From contig NZ_QLTA01000005.1 in the NCBI RefSeq assembly GCF_003269065.1, positions 62,001-126,000 on the forward strand: 64,000 nt of DNA, given 5' to 3'. A program made the translations under genes and the position numbers. The notes under the pieces are model-generated. The model ran no database searches. It was not told the DNA's origin and saw only the letters and a program-made list of their open reading frames with translations. Position 1 is the stretch's first letter. Each line of letters begins with the position of its first letter. Positions 8,945 to 18,692 of the stretch are shown piece after piece. This stretch comes from Paracidovorax anthurii. GTDB lineage: Bacteria > Pseudomonadota > Gammaproteobacteria > Burkholderiales > Burkholderiaceae_C.

Positions 8945-10777
8945 ATGCGTCTATGGTCGATCCTGCTGCTTTGGGGAAGCACGCTGCCCGCGTGGGGAGC
9001 ACATGCCTATGCGATGTGGGGAGAGCCCCGCATGCCGCCCGGCTTCGACCATTTCGCCTACGTCAATCCCGATGCCCCGAAGGGCGGAGAGCTGCGCCTC
9101 GTGAGCAACCTGCGCGTCTCGACCTTCGACAAGTACAACCCGTTCACGATCAAGGGCAACGCTCCCGCGTACCTGTCGAACCTGATGTTCGATTCGCTCC
9201 TGGCGGGTTCTCTGGACGAGACGGCCACCGGCTACGGCCTGCTGGCCGAGGACGTGGACGTGGCTGCCGATGGCCTGTCGGCCACCTTCCGCCTGCGGCC
9301 GCAGGCGCGGTTCCACAACGGCAAGCCGGTGCTGGCGCAGGACGTCAAGTACAGCTTCGATACGCTGATGGGGCCGTTCACTTCTCCGGCGTATAAGACG
9401 CTGTTGTTCGATGTGGCGGGCGTGGAGGTGCTGGACGACCGCACCGTGCGCTACCGATTCAAGCATCCCAACCGCGAACTGCCTCTCACCGTGGGGGGGC
9501 TGCCGGTCTTCAGCCGCGACTGGGGCATGGAGAACGGCAAGGCCAAGCCCTTCGACCAGGTGGTGATGGACATCCCCATCGGCAGCGGTCCCTACCGCAT
9601 CGGCCCCGTGCGCTTCGGCAAGGACATCACCTACGTGCGGGACCCGGGCTACTGGGCGCGCGACCTGAATGTGCGCAAGGGGTCCGCCAACTTCGACCGC
9701 ATCCAGGTCAAGATCTACAAGGACAACACCGCGCGGCTCGAAGCGTTGAAGGCGGGCGAATTCGACCTCATGCGGTTCTTCAGCGCGGGCGACTGGGCGC
9801 GCCGCGTGACGGGGCGCAAGTTCGATAGCGGAGAGCTGGTGAAGGGGGAGTTCGCGCACAAGCAGCCCTCGGGCTTCCAGAGCTTCGTGCTGAACACGCG
9901 CCGGCCGATGCTGCAGGACGTGCGGGTGCGGGAAGCGCTGGGCCTGGCCTTCGATTTCGAGTGGATGAGCCGGCAGCTCTTCTACGGCGCCTACCGGCGC
10001 GTGAACGGCCTTTTCGGCAACACGATGTGCGAGACGACGGGGGTGCCGTCCGCCGCTGAGCTGGCACTCATGGAGCCCTGGCGCAAGGACATCCCCGCCG
10101 CGGCGTTCGGGCCGATGTCCACGCCGCCGCGCACCGATGGCGACCACTCGCTGCGCGACAACCTGCGCCGTGCGCAGGCGCTGCTCAGGCAGGCCGGGTG
10201 GGAGGTGCGCGACGGCGCGTTGCGCAACGCGCAGGGCCAGCCCATGGTGCTGGAATACCTGGACAGCAGCGAAGGCGGCGTGCGCACGTATTCGTCCTGG
10301 ATGCGCAACCTGCAGAAGCTCGGCATCCGCCTGCAGTTCCGCGCGGTGGACTTCGCGCTCTACCAGCAGCGCCTGCAGAAGTTCGAGTTCGACATCACCA
10401 CCATCGCCTACCAGGGCACGAACAACCCGGGCCAGGAGTTCGCCGACATGTTCGGCTCCCAGGCCGCGGACACCGAGGACTCGGGCAACTTTCCCGGCGT
10501 GAAGAACCCGGCGGTGGACGCGATGATCCGTTCCATGGTGTCGGCCAAGAGCCTCGATCAATTGCTGCCCGCCTGCCATGCCCTGGAGCGCATCATCGCC
10601 CATGGGCACTACCTGATCCCGCAATGGACGGCCGGCAACCATCGCATGGTGTACAACGCGTGGCGCCTGCAGCGGCCGGACGTGCTGCCGCCCTATTCCG
10701 GGGGCGAGACCTGGGCCATCGATACCTGGTGGGCGCGCATGCCGCCGCAAACCGAACCCTCGCCGAAGAAGTCCTGA
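8945..10777 (+). CDS. yejA: Peptide ABC transporter substrate-binding protein (YejA type)
   Basis: A 610-residue family 5 solute-binding protein with an N-terminal signal peptide (residues 1 to about 21, ending GAHA). The mature start [27 protein letters not shown]... is characteristic of YejA, and the long body and the segment [20 protein letters not shown] fit the family. It binds oligopeptides in the periplasm for YejBEF; in E. coli this system takes up peptide antibiotics such as microcin C. The ATG at 8945 is preferred over 8930 because it gives a proper signal peptide and follows a -10-like box. First gene of a four-gene plus-strand operon. Confidence 0.92.
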   Translation: MRLWSILLLWGSTLPAWGAHAYAMWGEPRMPPGFDHFAYVNPDAPKGGELRLVSNLRVSTFDKYNPFTIKGNAPAYLSNLMFDSLLAGSLDETATGYGLLAEDVDVAADGLSATFRLRPQARFHNGKPVLAQDVKYSFDTLMGPFTSPAYKTLLFDVAGVEVLDDRTVRYRFKHPNRELPLTVGGLPVFSRDWGMENGKAKPFDQVVMDIPIGSGPYRIGPVRFGKDITYVRDPGYWARDLNVRKGSANFDRIQVKIYKDNTARLEALKAGEFDLMRFFSAGDWARRVTGRKFDSGELVKGEFAHKQPSGFQSFVLNTRRPMLQDVRVREALGLAFDFEWMSRQLFYGAYRRVNGLFGNTMCETTGVPSAAELALMEPWRKDIPAAAFGPMSTPPRTDGDHSLRDNLRRAQALLRQAGWEVRDGALRNAQGQPMVLEYLDSSEGGVRTYSSWMRNLQKLGIRLQFRAVDFALYQQRLQKFEFDITTIAYQGTNNPGQEFADMFGSQAADTEDSGNFPGVKNPAVDAMIRSMVSAKSLDQLLPACHALERIIAHGHYLIPQWTAGNHRMVYNAWRLQRPDVLPPYSGGETWAIDTWWARMPPQTEPSPKKS

Positions 10778-10801
10778 AAAACGCTCCAGCCGCCGTCCTC
10801 C

Positions 10802-11836
10802 ATGTTTTCCTACATCCTCAAGCGCGTGCTGCTCATGCTGCCCACCCTGCTGGGCGTGCTGCTGCTCACCTTCGTCGTGATCCAGTTCGTGCCAGGCGGC
10901 CCGGTGGAGCAGTATCTGGCCGAGGCCAAGGCCGGTGCCGGCGGGCATGGTGGAGGGGAGGGAGGCGGCCTGACCTACCGCGGGGCACAGGGCGTGGACC
11001 CGAAGCGGCTGGAGCAGATCAAGGCGCTCTACGGCTTCGACAAGCCTGCGCATGAGCGCTTCATCCAGATGCTGGGGCAGTTCGCGCGCTTCGATCTGGG
11101 CCGCAGCTTCTTCCAGAACAAGGATGTCTGGGAACTCGTGAGGGAAAAGCTACCCGTGTCGATCAGCCTGGGGCTCTGGACCTTCTTCATCAGCTATCTG
11201 GTGGCCGTTCCGCTCGGCGTGGCCAAGGCCGTGCGGGCAGGCTCGCGATTCGACTTCGTGACCACGCTGATCGTGCTGGTGGGCTATGCGATCCCGGGCT
11301 TCGTGCTCGGCGTGGCGCTGCTGGTGGTCTTCGGCGGCCAACTGCAATGGTTCCCGTTGCGTGGCCTGACTTCTCCGAACTGGGATGAGATGTCCTGGGG
11401 AGCGCGCATCGCGGACTATCTCTGGCACATCACGCTGCCCGTCACGGCCATGGTGATCGGCAGTTTCGCCGTGACGGCGATGCTGACCAAGAACGCCTTC
11501 CTGGAGGAGATCCGCAAGCAGTACGTGCTGACCGCGCGCGCCAAGGGCCTGTCGGAGCGGCAGGTGCTCTGGAAGCACGTGTTCCGCAACGCACTGATTC
11601 CCATCATCACCGGCTTTCCCGCAGCTTTCATCGGTGCGTTCTTCACGGGTTCGCTGCTGATCGAGACGCTGTTCTCGCTCGATGGGCTGGGGCAACTGAG
11701 CTACGAAAGCGTGATCCGGCGCGACTATCCCGTGGTGCTGGGTACGCTCTATCTCTTCACGCTGATCGGGCTCGTGACCAAGCTCGTGAGCGACCTCTGC
11801 TATGTGTGGGTGGACCCGCGTGTCAAGTTCGACTGA
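10802..11836 (+). CDS. yejB: Peptide ABC transporter permease YejB
   Basis: A 344-residue inner-membrane permease. An N-terminal helix (MFSYILKRVLLMLPTLLGVL) is followed by a soluble loop with a Gly-rich stretch. Then come five helices containing the coupling motif near KNAFLEEIRKQYVLTARAKGL, which contacts the ATPase. The end ...YVWVDPRVKFD is typical for this subfamily. It lies 24 bases after yejA, and yejE follows after 10 bases. Confidence 0.94.
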   Translation: MFSYILKRVLLMLPTLLGVLLLTFVVIQFVPGGPVEQYLAEAKAGAGGHGGGEGGGLTYRGAQGVDPKRLEQIKALYGFDKPAHERFIQMLGQFARFDLGRSFFQNKDVWELVREKLPVSISLGLWTFFISYLVAVPLGVAKAVRAGSRFDFVTTLIVLVGYAIPGFVLGVALLVVFGGQLQWFPLRGLTSPNWDEMSWGARIADYLWHITLPVTAMVIGSFAVTAMLTKNAFLEEIRKQYVLTARAKGLSERQVLWKHVFRNALIPIITGFPAAFIGAFFTGSLLIETLFSLDGLGQLSYESVIRRDYPVVLGTLYLFTLIGLVTKLVSDLCYVWVDPRVKFD

Positions 11837-11846
11837 TTCTTCCGGG

Positions 11847-12947
11847 ATGGCCGACGGCCGCCTTTCTCCCCCCGCCGGGCAGGGCCCGGACCGTGGCGGC
11901 CCGCGCGATGGCGGTGCTGCCGTATCCTTATCGCCCGGGCGGCGTGCCTGGCTGCGCTTCAAGCGCAACCGGCTGGGCTACTGGAGCCTGATCGCGTTCA
12001 GCGTGCTGGTGGCATTGAGCCTGTGCGCGGAGCTGATCAGCAACGATCGGCCACTGCTCGTGCGCTACGAGGGCCGGTTCTACCTGCCGATGCTGCACGA
12101 CTATCCGGAAAAGACCTTCGGCGGGGACTTCGAGACCCCGACGGATTACCTGGACCCTTTCATTCGCGAGCGGCTCGGCACGGGCGGCAACTGGGCGATC
12201 TACACGCTCAACCCCTACGGGCCCCACACGCTGAACTACTTCGCCAAGGCGCCCAATCCGTCCGGACCCACGGCGGAGAATTGGCTGGGCACCGATGACC
12301 GGGGCCGTGACCTGCTGGCGCAGCTCATCTATGGCTTTCGCGTGAGCGTGCTCTTCGGTCTGGCGCTCACCGCCGTGGGCGTGGTGCTGGGCGTGGTGAC
12401 GGGGGCGATCCAGGGGTTCTTCGGCGGCAAGACCGATCTGGCCTTCCAGCGCTTCATCGAAATCTGGGGCTCGATGCCGGAGCTGTACCTGCTCATCATC
12501 TTTTCCGCGGTGTTCGCTCCCAGCGTGGCGCTGCTGCTGGTGCTGTTGTCGCTCTTCGACTGGATGGGGCTTTCCAACTACGTGCGCGCCGAGTTCCTGC
12601 GCAATCGGCAGCTCGATTACGTCAAGGCCGCGCGCGCGCTCGGCGTGCCGGACCGGCAGATCATCGGGCGCCACATCCTGCCCAACAGCATGACGCCGGT
12701 GGTCACCTTCCTGCCGTTCCGCATGAGTGCCGCGATCCTCGCGCTTGCGTCGCTCGACTTCCTGGGCCTGGGCGTGCCGCCCGGGACGCCATCGCTGGGC
12801 GAACTGCTGAACCAGGGCAAGAACAACATCGACGCATGGTGGATCTCGCTGTCCACGTTCGCGGTGCTGGTCGTGACCTTGTTGCTGCTCACCTTCATGG
12901 GCGATGCCCTGCGGGATGCGCTGGATCCGCGAAAGGCCGACCGATGA
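11847..12947 (+). CDS. yejE: Peptide ABC transporter permease YejE
   Basis: A 366-residue permease, the partner of YejB. The long periplasmic loop after the first helix (LISNDRPLLVRYEGRFYLP...) and the block NWLGTDDRGRDLLAQLIYGFRVS are hallmarks of YejE. The EAA coupling loop is near EFLRNRQLDYVKAARALGV. The first 30 residues are Pro/Gly-rich and poorly conserved, so the exact start is uncertain. The stop overlaps the yejF ATG (ATGA). Confidence 0.93.
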   Translation: MADGRLSPPAGQGPDRGGPRDGGAAVSLSPGRRAWLRFKRNRLGYWSLIAFSVLVALSLCAELISNDRPLLVRYEGRFYLPMLHDYPEKTFGGDFETPTDYLDPFIRERLGTGGNWAIYTLNPYGPHTLNYFAKAPNPSGPTAENWLGTDDRGRDLLAQLIYGFRVSVLFGLALTAVGVVLGVVTGAIQGFFGGKTDLAFQRFIEIWGSMPELYLLIIFSAVFAPSVALLLVLLSLFDWMGLSNYVRAEFLRNRQLDYVKAARALGVPDRQIIGRHILPNSMTPVVTFLPFRMSAAILALASLDFLGLGVPPGTPSLGELLNQGKNNIDAWWISLSTFAVLVVTLLLLTFMGDALRDALDPRKADR

Positions 12948-14620
12948 TGGATCAGACCGCTCCTTTTTCCGCCTCCGCAGACGAGGGGCCGCTGCTGCGG
13001 GTTCGGGGCCTGGGCGTGCGGTTCGGCGACAAGCCCGTGGTGCATGGCGTGGACTTCGACGTCGCGGCGGGAGAAAAGCTGGCGCTCGTGGGCGAATCCG
13101 GCTCTGGCAAGACCATCACCGCGCTCTCGTTGCTGCGGCTCGCGGGCGATGCACAGGTATCGGGCAGCGTGCTTTTCCAGCGTGCTGCGGGGCAGGGTGC
13201 GCAGGACCTGCTGGCGCTCTCCGAGCGCGCCATGCGCGGTGTGCGCGGCAGCGATATCGCCATGGTGTTCCAGGAGCCGATGACGGCGCTCAACCCACTG
13301 ATGCCGGTGGGGGCGCAGATTGCCGAGGTGCTGCAACTCAAACAGGCGCTCACGCCGGCCCAGGGTGCGCGGCAGGCGGTCGAGCTGCTGGCAGGCACCG
13401 GCATTCCCGAGCCTGAACGCCGTGCGACGGCGTATCCGCACCAGCTCTCCGGAGGGCAGCGCCAGCGCGCGATGATCGCGATGGCCCTGGCCAGCCGGCC
13501 CCGCCTCCTGCTGGCCGATGAACCCACCACCGCGCTGGACGTGACCCTGCGCGGGCAGATTCTGGAGCTGCTCTCGAACCTCCAGCGCCAGACGGGCATG
13601 GCCGTGCTGCTCATCACCCATGACCTCCACATGGTGCGTCGCTTCGCCGATCGCGTGGCGGTGATGGAGCGTGGCGTGCTGGTGGAGGAGGGGGCCGTGG
13701 CCGAGGTGTTCTGCGCCCCGAGCCATGCCTATACGCGCCGGCTGCTCGGCAGCGTCCCCCGGCGCGATGTGATCGAGGGCCCGTCCACGCCGGCAGGGGC
13801 GCCGGCGGCCGATGCGCGCGGGGTGCGCGTGACGTACCCCACGGCGCTGCCCGGCTTGCGGGGCTGGTTCCGGCGCGGCACGTTCGTGGCGGTGAAGGGG
13901 GCCGATCTCGTGATTCCCGTGGCGCGCACGCTGGGGGTCGTGGGCGAGTCAGGCTCTGGAAAATCCACGCTGGCGCAAGCCATTCTCGGGCTGCTGCCTT
14001 TCGATGGCGCCCTGCGGATCGCGGGGCGGTCGTGGCAGTTGCCGGCCCAGCGCAACAGCGCCGCCAACCAGACCTTGCGCCGCAGCGTGCAGGTGGTGTT
14101 CCAGGACCCGTTCTCGTCGCTGTCGCCACGCCTCACTGTGGAAGAGATCGTGGGGGAGGGGCTGCTGGTGCATGCGCCTGAATGCGCCGCCGCCGAGCGG
14201 CGCTCACGTGTCGAGGCCGCGCTGGCCGATGTGGGGCTCTCCGATGCACAGTTCCCGGGGCTGCTGGCGCGCTATCCCCATGAGTTTTCGGGCGGGCAGC
14301 GCCAGCGCATCGCGATCGCCCGGGCCCTCATCCTGAACCCTGCGCTACTCGTTCTCGACGAGCCTACCAGCGCACTGGACGTGACCATCCAGCAGCAGGT
14401 GCTGGCGCTGTTGCAGCGCCTGCAGAAAGAGCGTGCGCTGAGCTATCTGCTGATCACGCACGACGTGGCGGTGATCCGCGCGATGGCGCACGAGGTGCTG
14501 GTCATGAAGGATGGCGAGGTTCTGGAGTCAGGGCCCGTTGAGCAGGTACTGGCGGCTCCGCAGCACCCTTACACCCAGCGGCTGGTGAGGGCAGCGGACC
14601 CTGAGGTGCATCAGGCGTAG
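12944..14620 (+). CDS. yejF: Peptide ABC transporter ATP-binding protein YejF (two fused ATPases)
   Basis: A 558-residue fusion of two ABC ATPase domains that powers the YejABE importer. Walker A motifs GESGSGKT lie at residues 50-57 and GESGSGKS at 334-341. Each half has the signature LSGGQRQR or FSGGQRQR and a Walker B DEPT. It overlaps yejE by four bases, and its last ten bases overlap the end of the convergent FlxA-like gene. Confidence 0.95.
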   Translation: MMDQTAPFSASADEGPLLRVRGLGVRFGDKPVVHGVDFDVAAGEKLALVGESGSGKTITALSLLRLAGDAQVSGSVLFQRAAGQGAQDLLALSERAMRGVRGSDIAMVFQEPMTALNPLMPVGAQIAEVLQLKQALTPAQGARQAVELLAGTGIPEPERRATAYPHQLSGGQRQRAMIAMALASRPRLLLADEPTTALDVTLRGQILELLSNLQRQTGMAVLLITHDLHMVRRFADRVAVMERGVLVEEGAVAEVFCAPSHAYTRRLLGSVPRRDVIEGPSTPAGAPAADARGVRVTYPTALPGLRGWFRRGTFVAVKGADLVIPVARTLGVVGESGSGKSTLAQAILGLLPFDGALRIAGRSWQLPAQRNSAANQTLRRSVQVVFQDPFSSLSPRLTVEEIVGEGLLVHAPECAAAERRSRVEAALADVGLSDAQFPGLLARYPHEFSGGQRQRIAIARALILNPALLVLDEPTSALDVTIQQQVLALLQRLQKERALSYLLITHDVAVIRAMAHEVLVMKDGEVLESGPVEQVLAAPQHPYTQRLVRAADPEVHQA

Positions 14621-14967
14621 GTGTCCACCTTGGAGCCGAGGTGGGTGGTGGACGTGGGCTTGGAGGCGGCATCCTGGGATTTGGCCTGCTGTCCCTGCGT
14701 TTGTTCGGCTTTCTGCTGCCGCTCTTTTTCCTTGGCTTGCTGCAGGGCCGCGATCTGCTGCTGGACCAGTTGTATCTGGTTTTGCAGCGCTTCCGCTTTT
14801 TTCTTCTTGGCTTCGGGGGTTCCTTCGCCGGACGAGACGTCCTTCAGCTCGCTGTAGAGCTCCTGGAGCTTTTTGCGAAGCGCTGCGATCTCGCTGCCCG
14901 AAGAGCCACTGGATGCGGTGGCAGGGGTGGCAGCGCCGGGAATCGAAACAGAAATGGAGGTGGCCAT
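14611..14967 (-). CDS. FlxA-like small coiled-coil protein
   Basis: A 118-residue hydrophilic protein. A short Ser/Ala/Thr N-terminus is followed by a coiled coil at residues 28-90 (IAALRKKLQELYSELKDVS..., QNQIQLVQQQIAALQQAKEKE) and a Gln/Lys/Ser tail ending GSKVDTYA. This matches the FlxA-like family of unknown role, named after a sigma-28-regulated E. coli gene. The start MATSISVSIPG at 14967 is chosen because family proteins begin this way; no strong ribosome binding site is seen. It is the last of three co-directed minus-strand genes and overlaps yejF by ten bases at the 3' end. Confidence 0.75.
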   Translation of the reverse strand: MATSISVSIPGAATPATASSGSSGSEIAALRKKLQELYSELKDVSSGEGTPEAKKKKAEALQNQIQLVQQQIAALQQAKEKERQQKAEQTQGQQAKSQDAASKPTSTTHLGSKVDTYA

Positions 14968-15046
14968 GCCTGGGTCTATCGGAGCTTCTGGAGAAAACTG
15001 AAGGGCGGAAAGTAGAAAAAAAGGCCGTGTTCGGCTGGCATGCGGT

Positions 15047-17317
15047 CTATGCCTGCTGCGAAGAGGCCCAGGGCATGACTGGAATGGGTTCCTGGTCGGC
15101 GCCCGAAGACAAGCGGAAATGCCCCCGTCCTGCGCGTTTGGCGGTGTATAGCGCCATATCGGCACTGCGGGCGAGTTCTTCGAAGTTTTCCCCGTGCTGC
15201 GGAAAAAGCGCAATGCCGCCGCTCAGGCGAATCTGGCGGGACTGGCCTTGCAGGTCGAAAGGCGGTTCGCAGGCGGCCATGATTTTTTGCGATACCAGGC
15301 AGGCCTGGTCTGCGTGCTCCACGCAGGGCAGCAGGACGACGAACTCGTCCCCGCCCTGGCGGCACACGGTATCCGATTGCCGGACGCAATTCTTGAAGCG
15401 CCGCGCAACCTGCACGAGCAGCAGGTCGCCCACATCGTGGCCCAGCGTGTCATTGATCTGCTTGAAACCATCGAGGTCGATGTACATGAGCGCCAGGCTG
15501 TGCCCATCGCGCCGGGCGTGGGCAATCGCCTGCTGGGCACGGTCCTGCAGCAATACCCGGTTGGGGAGATCCGTGAGCATGTCGTGCTGAGCCAGGTGCG
15601 CCATGCGCCGTGCCAGCGTGACCGCCTCGGTGACGTCACGCAGGACCATCACCGTGCCCGTGATCTGGCCATGCCGGTCCGAAATCGGGTTCACGCTGTT
15701 CTCGACATCGATGCGGCGGCCGTCGCGGCATTGCAGTACCAGGCCACGCTCTGGGGGCTGCGCGGGTGCTCCCTCCAGTGCGTTGCGTGCGGGGTGGCGG
15801 GCGGGGGCACCCAAGGGCGTCAGCAGGGGGGCGACCTCGTCGATGTCGCGGCCGGCCGCGTGGAAGGCTTGCCAGCCGGTCATTTTTTCCGCCACGGGAT
15901 TGATGTAGGTCACCCGCCCCGCTGCATCGGTGCAGAGGACGGCGTCGCCGATGGATTGCAGGGTGAGGCGGACCAGTTCCTTTTCTTCGAAGAGCAGGTC
16001 TTCCATCCGCTTGCGTTCGGTGAGGTCGTCGATCTGAACGAAGATGCCCTGGGTGCCGTTCGCGTCCTGGTCCGGGATGTAGGAGACGAGCGTGTGCCGT
16101 ACCTCGCCCGATGGAAGCTGCATGGCACGCTCGAACACTTGCTTGCGCCCTTGCAGCGCGCGCTCCAGGTGGGGCAGGGCGCAGGCGTAGGTGTCTGCGT
16201 CCAGCGCCTGTTCGATGGGCGTGCCTCGGATCTGGTCCTGCGACACGCCCAGCCAATCCAGGTAGGCCTGGTTGGCGAACCGGTTGCGCAGATGCCGATC
16301 CCAGTAGCCCACCAGCGAAGGCAGGTTGTCCAGAATGGTGCGCATGTCGTGCTCGGCCTGCCGCAGTTGCGCCGCGATGGCCTGGCGCTGGGCCAGTTCA
16401 CGGGCGAACAGAGCGGCCAGGCCCGCGCATGCCACCATCAGGAGGGCTGCGAAAGAACCCAGCACCACCGCGCTGCGGCGCCATTTCGACAGGATGCTGT
16501 CCACCGACTGGCCCACGGCCACGACAAGCGGATAGTCACCCACTTGGCGAAAGGCATGCAGGCGGGCAATGCCGTCGCGCGCTTCTGCGGCGGTTTCGGT
16601 GAAGTGGCCCTCCTCGAATTCCGTGATGCGATTCAGATGGCGTTTGTCCACGGATTGACCGACATCTTCCGTCCGGAACGGGAATCGCGCGATGGCCGTG
16701 CCGTCGGAGCGGACGATCTCCGCGAGGCTTTGCGGCCCGAGCCCCAGCGACTCGAAGAGTTCTTCGAAATAACTCAACCGCACGGTGCCCACCACGACGC
16801 CGGCAAAGCTCCCATCGCTGTGGAAATAGGCGCGGCTCATCGCCAGGCTGTATTCCCCGGAAACACGTCCGCGGATGGGGGTGCCCACGTAAACGCCCTG
16901 GGGGCCGTCGCGCGTGTGAACGCGGAAATAGTCGCGGTCGGCCAGGTTGGGGGTGCCCACGCTTCTGCCGGTCGAACTGATCACCACGTTGCCTGCCGTG
17001 TCCAGAACCGCGACGGCGCCCAGTCCGCGCGTGCGCAGAGAGTGGTCGAAAAGCATCGTGTACTGCATGTCCAGGGGCAAGGACCGGAGGTCCGACCGCG
17101 CCAGCACATTCACCACGCCGGAGAGCGAGTGGTCAAAGCCGTCGAGCGTGCGGGCAATGTTCTGCTCCAGGGTACGGGCAAAAGCGGCATTGGCATCGCG
17201 CGCATAGTTCCATTCGTCGTCGCGGATGGTCAGGATCGCCCGTGCGAACAGAGCCCCGATGCCGACCGACAGTGCTACGGCCAGCAGGATCAGACGGTGA
17301 TGAGGGGGGATGCGCAT
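15047..17317 (-). CDS. Membrane diguanylate cyclase with periplasmic sensor and two PAS domains
   Basis: A 756-residue protein that should make the second messenger c-di-GMP. Layout: helix 1 near residues 7-27, a periplasmic double-Cache-like sensor (residues about 30-280), helix 2 near 285-305, two PAS domains (about 325-455 and 455-585), and a GGDEF domain. The active motif GGDEF is intact at residues 655-659, and an RQSD inhibitory I-site sits exactly five residues before it (646-649), so product inhibition is expected. No EAL domain follows. The start at 17317 has no clear ribosome binding site. It follows the PerM-like gene in the same direction after 100 bases. Confidence 0.92.
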   Translation of the reverse strand: MRIPPHHRLILLAVALSVGIGALFARAILTIRDDEWNYARDANAAFARTLEQNIARTLDGFDHSLSGVVNVLARSDLRSLPLDMQYTMLFDHSLRTRGLGAVAVLDTAGNVVISSTGRSVGTPNLADRDYFRVHTRDGPQGVYVGTPIRGRVSGEYSLAMSRAYFHSDGSFAGVVVGTVRLSYFEELFESLGLGPQSLAEIVRSDGTAIARFPFRTEDVGQSVDKRHLNRITEFEEGHFTETAAEARDGIARLHAFRQVGDYPLVVAVGQSVDSILSKWRRSAVVLGSFAALLMVACAGLAALFARELAQRQAIAAQLRQAEHDMRTILDNLPSLVGYWDRHLRNRFANQAYLDWLGVSQDQIRGTPIEQALDADTYACALPHLERALQGRKQVFERAMQLPSGEVRHTLVSYIPDQDANGTQGIFVQIDDLTERKRMEDLLFEEKELVRLTLQSIGDAVLCTDAAGRVTYINPVAEKMTGWQAFHAAGRDIDEVAPLLTPLGAPARHPARNALEGAPAQPPERGLVLQCRDGRRIDVENSVNPISDRHGQITGTVMVLRDVTEAVTLARRMAHLAQHDMLTDLPNRVLLQDRAQQAIAHARRDGHSLALMYIDLDGFKQINDTLGHDVGDLLLVQVARRFKNCVRQSDTVCRQGGDEFVVLLPCVEHADQACLVSQKIMAACEPPFDLQGQSRQIRLSGGIALFPQHGENFEELARSADMALYTAKRAGRGHFRLSSGADQEPIPVMPWASSQQA

Positions 17318-17417
17318 GGAGGGCGATGCGGCGTTGGGACGGTGGGCGTCCAGGGAGCGGATGGGCAGCAGTGTGCCTCTTCCAGTGCTCCGGCGCAAAG
17401 CCGAAGCACCGTCATTG

Positions 17418-18470
17418 TCATCGGGCGTGGGAGGGCGGAGCGAACAGGTCCCAGGTGGCGATGAACAGCGCGGCAATGACAGGGCCGATCACGAAACCCG
17501 TCAGCCCGAAGAGGGCCATCCCGCCCAGGGTGGAAATCAGCACCACGTAGTCGGGCATCTTCGTGTCCTTGCCCACGAGCACCGGGCGCAGGACGTTGTC
17601 CACGAGGCCGATCACGCCAATGCCGAAGGCGGCCAGCGCGGCACCTTGCCACACAGCGCCGGTGGCGAGAAAGTACACCGCGACGGGCGCCCAGATGAGG
17701 CCCGCTCCCACCGCGGGCAGCAGCGACAGGAATGCCATCAGCACACCCCAGAGTACGGGGCCCTGGATGCCAAGGAACCAGAAGGCCAGCCCGCCCAGGG
17801 CCCCTTGCGCGGCCGCCACTGCGATATTGCCCTTGACCGTCGCGCGGATGACCGTGGTGAACTTTCCTGCAAGCTGGCGCTTGTGCTCTTCGTCGAGCGG
17901 CGTTGCTTCGCGGATGCGTGCCGTCAGGGCGGCGCCGTCGCGCAGCAGGAAGAAAAGCAGATACAGCATGATGCCGAAGCTCACCAGGAACTGCAGCGTG
18001 TTCTGCCCGAAGTCCAGTGCCTTGCCTGCGACGAACTGCGTGGCCTGGACCGTCACGGACGAGAGCTTGGCCTGCAATTCGGCCGCCGAGGTCAGGTTCA
18101 GCCGATCAAGCACCTGCAATGCCCAGGACGGCAGGGCCGCAATAACCTGCTGGAAATAGTCTGCGAAATTCAGCTGTCCCGAACGCATACGCTCGTACAC
18201 CAGGCTCGCTTCCTGCACGAGGGAGACGGTGATCAGCGTCATCGGCAGGATCACTACCACTAGGCACAGCATCAGCGTGCAAAGCGCCGCGAGATTGCGC
18301 CTGCGGGGCATTCTCCGCAGCAGCCTGCGGTGCAGGGGGGCAAAGAGGATCGCCAGGATGATGCCCCAGAAAACCGCACCATGGAATGGCCAAAGAATCG
18401 CGACGAAGGCCACGCTGACGGCAATGAGGAGGGCAATGAACGTGCGATTCTGCAAAAGGGGAGACTTCAT
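17418..18470 (-). CDS. AI-2E transporter/PerM-family membrane protein
   Basis: A 350-residue protein with about eight hydrophobic helices and the usual PF01594 landmarks. These are an N-terminal helix pair (TFIALLIAVSVAFVAILWPF, then WGIILAILFAPL), a cytosolic amphipathic middle part, and the C-terminal LLPAVGAGLIWAPVAVYFL and LVDNVLRPVLVG motifs. The family is named after the E. coli autoinducer-2 exporter TqsA, but most members have unknown cargo, so no substrate is claimed. An alternative start lies nine bases upstream. Divergent from sucA. Confidence 0.88.
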   Translation of the reverse strand: MKSPLLQNRTFIALLIAVSVAFVAILWPFHGAVFWGIILAILFAPLHRRLLRRMPRRRNLAALCTLMLCLVVVILPMTLITVSLVQEASLVYERMRSGQLNFADYFQQVIAALPSWALQVLDRLNLTSAAELQAKLSSVTVQATQFVAGKALDFGQNTLQFLVSFGIMLYLLFFLLRDGAALTARIREATPLDEEHKRQLAGKFTTVIRATVKGNIAVAAAQGALGGLAFWFLGIQGPVLWGVLMAFLSLLPAVGAGLIWAPVAVYFLATGAVWQGAALAAFGIGVIGLVDNVLRPVLVGKDTKMPDYVVLISTLGGMALFGLTGFVIGPVIAALFIATWDLFAPPSHAR

Positions 18471-18692
18471 GGGCGGCATCGGCTGTGTTGGCCGAAATGT
18501 ACGCGAGACGCGTGGCATATCCCTGGATTTGCCGGCGGGCGGGCATCCACGGATGTTCAGTGGCACAATCGTGGGCGCAAGATTCAGGCCCTTCCCCGAG
18601 CCACAGTCGCATCCGCCAATCGGTTCAGCCGTGTCGCGGAAGGTTTACCAACCAGCTAATGCTTCCCTCAGGGAAGCGGAGGTCAGCGGAAT

